Of a DNA stretch of 14,417 bases, positions 7,812 through 14,256 are shown one piece after another. Source of the stretch: Bacteroidota bacterium. Lineage in GTDB: Bacteria; Bacteroidota; Bacteroidia; Chitinophagales; Chitinophagaceae. The notes under the pieces are model-generated. The model searched no databases, had not been told where the DNA came from, and saw only the letters and a list, made by a program, of their open reading frames with translations. Every line of letters starts with the position of its first letter. Within the stretch, counting starts at the first letter, position 1. The translations under genes were made by a program, and so were the position numbers. The stretch spans positions 1-14,417 of the forward strand of contig CANETM010000014.1 in NCBI GenBank assembly GCA_947441205.1, given 5' to 3'.

Positions 7812-10241
7812 TTACTTTTTAGGAACTAACATTGTTTCATTTTCTTTATTTTTTTCTATTAAAGATTTTGAAAAATAGGCAGGAAAGTAGTCATCATTTG
7901 CCCAAAGTGAAAATAAGTTGCTATAAAATGGGCTTTTATAATCGCCTGACTGTCCAGGCGTATTTATCATTAAAGTATTGTCCCAGTTTTTAGTATCCAT
8001 TAAAACCCTAAAACTTGCTCCGCTTGACTGATTTTCGGCACTTCCCGTAGATCCTACCGTATAGCCATTACCCCCTCTTGGCAGCGGACCAAGGTTTAAT
8101 TTTTTTCTGGTATTAGAATCAATTAAATGCGCTAATGGATGCTCAAAGCTAATATGTTTATAATTGGCTTGTCCATACTGCCATTTTGAAAAATCAATTT
8201 CACTTACCTGATTCGTTGAAAATTTATTATTCATTTTTTTAAAGGCTTGTTCATAGCATTTTACTAAAAAATTATCTCTTTGAGCTAAGGCAAAACCTGT
8301 AAAATATTTCCCTGGATTTTGCAAGCGATCAATTACTTTAGAAAGCTGTATAGAAACAAGGCCTTTTATATTATCAGGAATAAATAATTTATTGGCTTCA
8401 TTTATTATTTCTTTTTCCAACATCACATAAAACCCTGCTGCTACACTTTCTTTATTTAAAGTATAGTCCCAATTCATTAAATATTTTTCATGTACTATTT
8501 TCATTTGCGAAGTAGGTAATTGCAAATTTTTAAGCATCGGTATAATGACACTTGCAGGTACCGAAAAATAATCTGTTTGCAAAGCAGCCATTTCTTGTAA
8601 TGAAAATTTATCTTTTTTATCCAAAACCGAATTAATGCGATCAGCTCTGAAAGCGTCAGACCAAGTATAACCAACTGCATCCCAATGTTTATAATCATTG
8701 GGAGTTACATTATTGTTAGCAGTAGCAAAAAACCCTTTATTGGGATTAAAAACATGTGGTCTTTCTTTGATTGGTAAATATCCTTGCCACTCATACCTTC
8801 CATCGCCTGGAACAGGCACATAACCACTAAAGTTTTTTCTAATAGGTATAATACCAACTGCCTGCCATCCTATATTTCCTTTTTTATCAGCCCAAATCAT
8901 ATTTTCACCTGGGATATGACTGTAAGCACATGCATCTCTAAAACTATTCCAATCCTTTGCTTGATCAATTCTTAAAGAAGCTAAATAAGGTGATCCACCT
9001 GGTTCCATCCATGCACACTTCATCGCATAAGCTTTATGATGAACACTATCAATATACATAACTGGTCCATGAACAGAATAGCGCAATGATACAACACGAG
9101 CAGCTTCCTTCTTAATTTGAATGGTATCTTTAATAGTTTCCATATTTTTCCATGCACCTTTAAACCAATATTGATTATGATTGATTGGATTTAAATTATA
9201 TACATAAATATCTTCCCCATCGGTTTCATAAATCGTTAAGCCCCAAGCACCGTAATCATTATGGCCTATTGAAACGCCTGGTATGGTTGGCTCTCCGCCA
9301 CCAATTACATTCCATCCAGGTGCATTTAAGTGCACGATATATCGCAATGAAGGAAGTGCAATTTTGCGATGTGGATCATTTGCTAACATGGGAAATCCAC
9401 TCGCTGATTTTTTTCCACTGATGATCCAGTTATTACTTCCTTCCATTTCCTGATCTGATAAATAGGGTTCTATATTTTTTAATTTATTTTTTGGTGACAA
9501 CATCACATCATCTTCATCAATTTCTTTAATATCATTTTTTGTAAATGCTAATTCATTTCTATAGGCATTGTATAAGTCTAAAATATTATCGTTTAATAAA
9601 TTTCCATCAATAGCACTATCTAATTTAATATTAGGGTCTTTAGGATGAAACCACATTATATCTTTTACTTTTTCAACTCCTACTTTTGTAACTGCTCTTC
9701 CAATATTTAATTCCTGTGTACTATTTCCCAATAATCCCTGATGTCTAGATATCACTACTTCAGAAGTCCACTTTTGAGGTTTAATATTTAATAATTTAAA
9801 TTCAATAGGTAATAAGTCAGGGTGTTGATTAACTTCATCGATATAAGCATTCACACCATTTACATAGGATTGAATTATTTGTTGCCCTTTAGGATGATAA
9901 TGATTTAATTCTTTTTTCAAATCACCTCTAAATTTAAATAACCTTGTACCTAAGTCACGTTTAAATTCTCTATCACCAAATATCTCTGCTGATGTTCCTG
10001 TTGCTTGTCGACGCCAAACTTCAAATTGAAATAGTCTGTCCTTTGCAGCGCAATAACCTTGGGCAAAAAATAAATCAGTTTCATTTTTTGCAAAAATATG
10101 ATTCACTCCCCATTTGTCTCGAATAACATTAACGGGTTGTTTAACTCCTGTTATTAATGCTGTTTTTGTTTTTTGTGCAGCCACATTTTGAATAAAAGAA
10201 ATAGTAATACAGCAAAGGACTAATAATAATTTATGCTTCAT
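7812..10241 (-). CDS. Exported penicillin acylase family protein (Ntn hydrolase)
   Basis: This is an N-terminal-nucleophile amidohydrolase made as a precursor that cleaves itself into alpha and beta chains. A signal peptide ends A-A-Q (about residue 23). The alpha-chain region follows, with D-K-W-G-V-N-H-I and F-A-Q-G-Y-C-A-A-K-D-R-L-F-Q. A linker leads to G-S-N-N-W-I-I-S-G, where Ser269 is the expected new N-terminus and nucleophile. Other family marks are A-N-D-P-H-R, G-V-S-I-G-H-N-D-Y-G-A-W-G, an Asn triplet (509-511) at about the place of the oxyanion Asn of E. coli penicillin G acylase, and the late G-Q-S-G-D-Y-K-S-P-F-Y. The 809-aa length is normal. Family members hydrolyse penicillin G, cephalosporins, acyl-homoserine lactones or lipopeptide side chains; which applies here cannot be told. 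A terminator just upstream belongs to the sulfur gene, so this gene needs its own promoter in the 40-odd bases before its start. Confidence 0.92.
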   Translation of the reverse strand: MKHKLLLVLCCITISFIQNVAAQKTKTALITGVKQPVNVIRDKWGVNHIFAKNETDLFFAQGYCAAKDRLFQFEVWRRQATGTSAEIFGDREFKRDLGTRLFKFRGDLKKELNHYHPKGQQIIQSYVNGVNAYIDEVNQHPDLLPIEFKLLNIKPQKWTSEVVISRHQGLLGNSTQELNIGRAVTKVGVEKVKDIMWFHPKDPNIKLDSAIDGNLLNDNILDLYNAYRNELAFTKNDIKEIDEDDVMLSPKNKLKNIEPYLSDQEMEGSNNWIISGKKSASGFPMLANDPHRKIALPSLRYIVHLNAPGWNVIGGGEPTIPGVSIGHNDYGAWGLTIYETDGEDIYVYNLNPINHNQYWFKGAWKNMETIKDTIQIKKEAARVVSLRYSVHGPVMYIDSVHHKAYAMKCAWMEPGGSPYLASLRIDQAKDWNSFRDACAYSHIPGENMIWADKKGNIGWQAVGIIPIRKNFSGYVPVPGDGRYEWQGYLPIKERPHVFNPNKGFFATANNNVTPNDYKHWDAVGYTWSDAFRADRINSVLDKKDKFSLQEMAALQTDYFSVPASVIIPMLKNLQLPTSQMKIVHEKYLMNWDYTLNKESVAAGFYVMLEKEIINEANKLFIPDNIKGLVSIQLSKVIDRLQNPGKYFTGFALAQRDNFLVKCYEQAFKKMNNKFSTNQVSEIDFSKWQYGQANYKHISFEHPLAHLIDSNTRKKLNLGPLPRGGNGYTVGSTGSAENQSSGASFRVLMDTKNWDNTLMINTPGQSGDYKSPFYSNLFSLWANDDYFPAYFSKSLIEKNKENETMLVPKK

Positions 10242-10280
10242 TTTGAATTATTTAACATCCTTAAATTAATCATTATTTAC

Positions 10281-10311
10281 AAAAAAGCCACCTTAAATAT
10301 TTAAGGTGGCT
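10281..10311 (-). terminator. Palindromic intrinsic terminator of the CstB-like gene
   Basis: A perfect 26-base palindrome (10286-10311) has arms AGCCACCTTAAAT and ATTTAAGGTGGCT. On the minus strand it is followed by six T (10286 down to 10281). It lies about 30 bases past the stop of the CstB-like gene and isolates that gene from the acylase gene downstream. On the plus strand no T run follows, so it acts in one direction. Confidence 0.88.
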
Positions 10312-10339
10312 GATTAGGGTAGCTGTCTTTTTGGACAAA

Positions 10340-11764
10340 TTACATTAAGAAGGTAGTAGGAATTTTAAATTCTGTCGTGTTAAATTTTCCTGATGCCTTA
10401 ATTTCCTTAAATCCGCCTTTTACATCAATCAAATTATTGAAACCACGTGCTTTTAAAATGGAAATGAAAATCATGGAACGATAACCACCTTCACAATGAA
10501 CAAAATAGGTGTTATTTTTATCAATTGCATCCATGCTATTATTGATAAAGTCTAATGGTGCATTTACTGCCGATTTAACATGTTCGCTTTTATATTCTGA
10601 TGCTTTTCGTACATCTAATATTAAAGTGTTTTTATCCTTTGCTTGTTCGGCTGCCAATGCTAAAGCATCAACGGATTTAATATGATCTATTTCCTTGCCT
10701 GCTTTTTCCCATGATTCAAAGCCACCTTCCAAATAACCAATCGTATAGTCATATCCAACTCTTGCAAGACGTGTAATAACTTCTAATTCACGGCCTTGTT
10801 CAGTGACCAACAAAATGGTTTGTTTAATATCAGGTATCATAGCTCCCACCCAAGGTGCAAAACTTCCGTCAATGCCAATATTAATTGAATTAGGAATAAA
10901 TCCTTTTGCAAAATCTTGCGCATTGCGCGTATCTAATATCAAGGCCTTCGTTTCATTTGCAGCTTCTTCAAAAGGAATAGGTGATAATGCATGTTGTCCT
11001 CTTGCAAGTACATCATCAATACTATCATATCCCTGTATATTCATCATTACATTTAAAGGAAAATAACCAGGAGGTGCAACCAAGCCGTCTAATACTGCAG
11101 CAATAAATTCGTCCTTAGTCATATCAGCTGCTAAAGCATAATTAGTTACCTTTTGATGTCCTAAAGTATCCTGTGTTTCCTTACTCATTTTTTTACCACA
11201 AGCGCTACCTGCACCATGTGCAGGATAAATAATAACCTCATCCGATAAAGGCATTATTTTATGGCGTAATGAATCATATAAATGTGCAGCTAAAATATCT
11301 TGTGTTAAATCCGCTTTTACTTTTTGTGCTAAATCGGGTCTTCCTACATCTCCAATAAACAAAGTGTCCCCACTAAATAAAGCAACTTCCTTGCCAGTTT
11401 CATCCATTAATAAATAGCAAGTGCTTTCCATGGTATGACCTGGTGTATGAATTACTTTTATTTTTATTTTACCTAATGAAAGAATTTCTCCATCCTTCGC
11501 GGAATAAAATTCAAAGGCTGGTGCAGCTGTTGGTCCATACACAATTTTTGCTCCTGTTTTTTTTGCTAAGTCAATATGCCCTGAAACAAAATCAGCATGA
11601 AAATGTGTTTCTAAAACATACTTTATTTTTGCATTGTCTATGCTTGCTTTTTGTATGTATGCCTCTACCTCTCGCAATGGATCTATGATGGCAACCTCAC
11701 CCTCACTCATGATATAATAGGCGCCTTGCGCAAGACAACCTGTATATATTTGTTCAACTTTCAT
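10340..11764 (-). CDS. CstB-like persulfide dioxygenase-rhodanese fusion
   Basis: This cytoplasmic multidomain enzyme should oxidise persulfides (such as glutathione, bacillithiol or CoA persulfide) to sulfite and/or thiosulfate. Residues 1 to about 200 are an ETHE1-type metallo-beta-lactamase fold with T-H-F-H-A-D (His54, His56, Asp58), H-T-P-G-H-T (His110), S-G-D-T-L-F (Asp133) and G-D-V-G-R-P-D-L, a hallmark of the persulfide dioxygenase group. Residues about 270-358 form a first rhodanese domain whose active loop is T-E-Q-G-R-E (321-326) with no Cys, so it is a pseudo-rhodanese. Residues about 375-460 form a second, active-looking rhodanese with C-E-G-G-Y-R-S (Cys424). This order is that of Staphylococcus aureus CstB. 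A Cys at 189 (G-S-A-C-G-K) lies in a stretch that, from memory, is also conserved there. At 474 aa it is slightly longer than CstB. It is divergent from tauE/pmpAB-like genes. Confidence 0.9.
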   Translation of the reverse strand: MKVEQIYTGCLAQGAYYIMSEGEVAIIDPLREVEAYIQKASIDNAKIKYVLETHFHADFVSGHIDLAKKTGAKIVYGPTAAPAFEFYSAKDGEILSLGKIKIKVIHTPGHTMESTCYLLMDETGKEVALFSGDTLFIGDVGRPDLAQKVKADLTQDILAAHLYDSLRHKIMPLSDEVIIYPAHGAGSACGKKMSKETQDTLGHQKVTNYALAADMTKDEFIAAVLDGLVAPPGYFPLNVMMNIQGYDSIDDVLARGQHALSPIPFEEAANETKALILDTRNAQDFAKGFIPNSINIGIDGSFAPWVGAMIPDIKQTILLVTEQGRELEVITRLARVGYDYTIGYLEGGFESWEKAGKEIDHIKSVDALALAAEQAKDKNTLILDVRKASEYKSEHVKSAVNAPLDFINNSMDAIDKNNTYFVHCEGGYRSMIFISILKARGFNNLIDVKGGFKEIKASGKFNTTEFKIPTTFLM

Positions 11765-11810
11765 AGTTTATATTTTTAAATTCATACACAAGATCGATAA
11801 TAAAACTAGT

Positions 11811-11838
11811 TATTAAAGTGACAAAAATCACTTTAATA
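11811..11838. promoter_or_regulatory. Crp/Fnr-like operator in the divergent sulfur promoter
   Basis: Arms TATTAAAGTGA (11811-11821) and TCACTTTAATA (11828-11838) are perfect inverted repeats around the spacer CAAAAA. The inner core, AAGTGA and TCACTT six bases apart, has the geometry of CRP-type sites (TGTGA-N6-TCACA). It lies 47 bases before the CstB-like start and 75 bases before the TauE-like start. A partial second copy, beginning with the same AAGTGACAAA, is at 11853-11862, 37 bases away, but its right half is degenerate. A Crp/Fnr-family or other dimeric regulator is inferred; no regulator gene lies in the window. Confidence 0.6.
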
Positions 11839-11846
11839 CAAATTTA
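11839..11846 (-). promoter_or_regulatory. Candidate -7 box for the CstB-like gene
   Basis: On the minus strand TAAATTTG matches TAnnTTTG. The predicted start of transcription would fall inside the adjoining palindrome, which would suit repression. The upstream element is weak (TTTATG, about 21 bases away), so this is only a candidate. Confidence 0.3.
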
Positions 11847-11913
11847 TAAATTAAGTGACAAATAGTACATAAATTGTATTGCATTAATACGATGTTTGTA
11901 AAAATTTGAATAC

Positions 11914-12735
11914 ATGGAATTTTTAGGATATGCCGCTTCTATTTTAATTGGGATTTCACTTGGGCTTATTGGTAGCGGTGGCTCCATTTTAACCGTTCCA
12001 GTTTTGGTGTACCTATTTCCTATTGATCCATTATTAGCTACCAGTTACTCCTTATGTATTGTAGGGGTGAGTAGTATTGCCGGTGTCATTTCACGCTTAA
12101 GACAAAAATTACTTGATTTAAAAATCATCCTATTGTTTGGTGCACCTTCCATTTTGGGTGTTTTCATTTCTCGAAAATTTATTTTACAAGCCATCCCTAA
12201 TCAATTTTCTTTATTACCCAATACCATCATTAGTAAAAGCGGATTCATCATGTTGTTTTTTGCAACCTTAATGCTTGCATCCGCTTTGTCCATGATTCTT
12301 GGAAAAAATACAAAAGAAATACCAGGTCAAAAACCAAAATATGGCTTCACTTTAGCATTTGTTGGACTTTTGGAGGGAATGGTAACCGGTATTGTAGGCG
12401 CAGGGGGTGGATTTTTAATTATACCTGCATTGGTAATACTTGGGAAATTACCCATGAAAAAAGCAATCGCATCCTCCTTATTCATCATCACAGTAAAATC
12501 ATTAGTAGGATTTGGTGGTGACTTAATGCATTTAAATGTAGTTTGGTCAGCACCATTAAATGAAATGGTCTTAAGTATTAAATTTTTACTAACCATCATC
12601 GCACTAGCTACACTTGGAATAATTACGGGAAATTATTTAAACAAGAAAATGGACGGAGCTAAATTAAAAAAAGGATTTGGATGGTTTGTTTTAGGCATGG
12701 CACTTATCATTATGTACGAGCAATTTTTTATTTAG
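11914..12735 (+). CDS. TauE/SafE (TSUP) family sulfur-anion exporter
   Basis: This inner-membrane protein of about eight helices belongs to the TauE/SafE family, whose members carry sulfite, sulfoacetate or related organic and inorganic sulfur anions out of the cell. Two homologous halves show the family signature: G-L-I-G-S-G-G-S-I-L-T-V-P-V-L (residues 17-31) and G-I-V-G-A-G-G-G-F-L-I-I-P-A-L (159-173). Each is followed by a conserved segment ending in A-T-S-Y-S-L or A-I-A-S-S-L-F. The 273-aa length is typical. Its place opposite a persulfide dioxygenase gene, behind a shared operator, suggests it removes the sulfite or thiosulfate that enzyme makes (inference). The next gene has a promoter of its own, so the two may be only partly co-transcribed. 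Confidence 0.88.
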   Translation: MEFLGYAASILIGISLGLIGSGGSILTVPVLVYLFPIDPLLATSYSLCIVGVSSIAGVISRLRQKLLDLKIILLFGAPSILGVFISRKFILQAIPNQFSLLPNTIISKSGFIMLFFATLMLASALSMILGKNTKEIPGQKPKYGFTLAFVGLLEGMVTGIVGAGGGFLIIPALVILGKLPMKKAIASSLFIITVKSLVGFGGDLMHLNVVWSAPLNEMVLSIKFLLTIIALATLGIITGNYLNKKMDGAKLKKGFGWFVLGMALIIMYEQFFI

Positions 12736-12766
12736 CAATAACACCAGTCGAGGTTTAGGGTATTCA

Positions 12767-12799
12767 TTTTGATAAGTATTATTAAATCTACTATATTTG
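12767..12799 (+). promoter_or_regulatory. Bacteroidota-type promoter of the YeeE/YedE pair
   Basis: TTTTG (12767-12771), 20 bases, then TATATTTG (12792-12799), an exact TAnnTTTG match. The start of transcription would lie near 12806, leaving a leader of under 20 bases before the ATG at 12823. This is the best full promoter match I see in the window. Confidence 0.6.
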
Positions 12800-12820
12800 T
12801 AGACTATTAAAATATTTATC
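12771..12820. promoter_or_regulatory. Nested dyad over the pmpA-like promoter
   Basis: The outer arms GATAAGTATT (12771-12780) and AATATTTATC (12811-12820) pair with one mismatch. The inner arms TCTAC (12787-12791) and GTAGA (12799-12803) pair perfectly. The two dyads share nearly the same centre (12795.5 and 12795), which falls in the -7 box. Since about half lies upstream of the expected transcript start, it looks more like a protein-binding site than an RNA hairpin. AT richness makes chance symmetry possible. Confidence 0.4.
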
Positions 12821-12822
12821 AA

Positions 12823-13398
12823 ATGCAGCAATTTCTAGATAAGCTCTCTGCTCCTTGGCCCTGGTATATAGCAGGTATCATCATTGGATTAATCGTTCCA
12901 GCACTATTAATTATTGGAAATAAAACTTTTGGTATTTCTTCCAATCTCCGTCACATTTGTGCTGCTTGTTTTCCAGCAAACATTCCATTTTTTAAATATA
13001 ATTGGAAGAAAGAATTTTGGAATTTATTTTTTGTTGTTGGAATTATCATTGGTGCATTTATCGCAACTCAATATTTATCGAACCCAAATGATTTGGTTAT
13101 TGATGCAAATTTAAAATCTACTTTAAACGAATTAAATGTAACAGATTTAAAGCACTTACTTCCTAATGATCTTTTTAGTTTTAATGCATTAACAACACCA
13201 AGAGGTTTTATATTAATGGTAATAGGGGGATTTTTAGTTGGCTTTGGCACTCGTTATGCAAATGGATGTACATCAGGTCATGCAATTATGGGACTAGCTA
13301 ATTTACAATGGCCTTCCTTAGTTGCAACTATTTGTTTTATGCTTGGAGGTTTCATCATGACCAACTTTATTCTTCCATTTATTTTACAATTAAAATAA
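12823..13398 (+). CDS. YeeE/YedE family sulfur transporter, N-terminal half (PmpA-like)
   Basis: This 191-aa inner-membrane protein has about four to five helices. It carries the YeeE/YedE signature G-C-T-S-G-H (Cys149) after R-Y-A-N, and an N-terminal C-A-A-C-F-P (Cys46, Cys49) between helices. Full-length YeeE/YedE proteins import thiosulfate by passing it along Cys residues; here the protein is only half-size and is paired with the next gene, as in the PmpA/PmpB pairs (family knowledge from memory). The gap to the next gene is 4 bases, so the two are surely one operon and probably one complex. Whether the pair moves thiosulfate, sulfide or persulfide sulfur, and in which direction, cannot be read from sequence. 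It starts right after a promoter with dyad symmetry. Confidence 0.85.
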   Translation: MQQFLDKLSAPWPWYIAGIIIGLIVPALLIIGNKTFGISSNLRHICAACFPANIPFFKYNWKKEFWNLFFVVGIIIGAFIATQYLSNPNDLVIDANLKSTLNELNVTDLKHLLPNDLFSFNALTTPRGFILMVIGGFLVGFGTRYANGCTSGHAIMGLANLQWPSLVATICFMLGGFIMTNFILPFILQLK

Positions 13399-13402
13399 AA
13401 AT

Positions 13403-13903
13403 ATGTCAACCATAAATACACCCAAACAACAGGATGAAATGCTCGACGACACATCGGCTTATATTAATCATTCTGAAAAATCAGAAAGTACCTTAAGCTT
13501 ATTAAAATATACAATCGTAGGTATTATATTTGGAATTGTTTTTGTGAAAGCAGAAATTATTTCATGGTTTCGTATACAAGAAATGTTTAGACTTGAAAGT
13601 TTTCACATGTATGGGATTATTGGGACTGCTGTTACTGTTGGTATTATATCAGTAGCGATTATAAAAAAGTTTTCTATCAAAACGATAAGCGGAGAAAATA
13701 TAGTAATTGTGAAAAAGAAATTTTCAAAAGGTCAAATATTTGGAGGGCTTCTATTTGGATTAGGATGGGCAATGACGGGTGCTTGTCCAGGACCATTATT
13801 TGCACAAATTGGTGCAGGCATTGGTTCCATCATTGTTGTAATTGGAAGTGCACTTGCTGGCACTTGGACCTATGGATTGCTTAAAGAAAAACTACCTCAT
13901 TAA
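13403..13903 (+). CDS. YeeE/YedE family sulfur transporter, C-terminal half (PmpB-like, DUF6691)
   Basis: This 166-aa membrane protein has a polar N-terminal tail of about 32 residues (T-P-K-Q-Q-D-E-M, acidic) and then about four helices. Its signature is G-A-C-P-G-P (Cys128) in G-W-A-M-T-G-A-C-P-G-P-L-F-A-Q-I-G, the second Cys motif of full-length YeeE. Together with the G-C-T-S-G-H motif of the previous gene it would complete the thiosulfate path. Its stop lies 11 bases from the stop of the convergent mutarotase gene, with no room for a separate terminator between them. Confidence 0.85.
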   Translation: MSTINTPKQQDEMLDDTSAYINHSEKSESTLSLLKYTIVGIIFGIVFVKAEIISWFRIQEMFRLESFHMYGIIGTAVTVGIISVAIIKKFSIKTISGENIVIVKKKFSKGQIFGGLLFGLGWAMTGACPGPLFAQIGAGIGSIIVVIGSALAGTWTYGLLKEKLPH

Positions 13904-13914
13904 TTATTTGAAAA

Positions 13915-14241
13915 TTATATAGAACAAATTTTTTGCATCAATACCCACTTCTCGCCTGGCTTAGCAATTGGTAAGGCTTGTTGGTATTCCCACATAGTTT
14001 GTTCCCATTGTTGAACAATGTCATTTTTAGCATCCATTGCCGCTTTCTGCTCAAAGCTAAAATCTGCGCCTGCTTCCAAAATCATAAATAAACGATTCGA
14101 CACTCGGTAAATTTCTAATTTTTCAATGCCTGCGGATTTAATGGAATCAATGATTTCTGGCCATACAGCTTGATGGTATTCATCATAAGCAGCAATTAAT
14201 TGTGGATCGTCCTTAAGGTCTAATGCTAAGCAATATCGCAT
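13915..14241 (-). CDS. L-rhamnose/L-fucose mutarotase (RhaM family)
   Basis: This small cytoplasmic enzyme interconverts alpha and beta anomers of a 6-deoxysugar so that it can enter catabolism. The 108-aa length and the pattern Y-D-E-Y-H-Q-A-V-W-P-E-I match RhaM (YiiL). His23 and Tyr19 correspond to the catalytic His22 and Tyr18 of the E. coli enzyme, and Tyr45 and Trp79 to its Tyr41 and substrate-side Trp (alignment by eye). The same family includes L-fucose mutarotases of oxidative fucose pathways, so the sugar is uncertain. It lies 15 bases after the end of a Gfo/Idh/MocA-type gene on the same strand and is very likely the last gene of that operon. The FucP-type permease 10 kb away could bring in the same sugar. 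Confidence 0.9.
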   Translation of the reverse strand: MRYCLALDLKDDPQLIAAYDEYHQAVWPEIIDSIKSAGIEKLEIYRVSNRLFMILEAGADFSFEQKAAMDAKNDIVQQWEQTMWEYQQALPIAKPGEKWVLMQKICSI

Positions 14242-14256
14242 GTTAATTATTGATTT

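Noticed and set aside
10803..11688. Plus-strand open frames inside the CstB-like gene
   Set aside because: Antisense shadows of a well-supported coding sequence; compositions reflect the opposite strand.
12327..12599. Minus-strand frame inside the TauE-like gene
   Set aside because: Pro/Asn-rich antisense shadow of a membrane protein; no family features.
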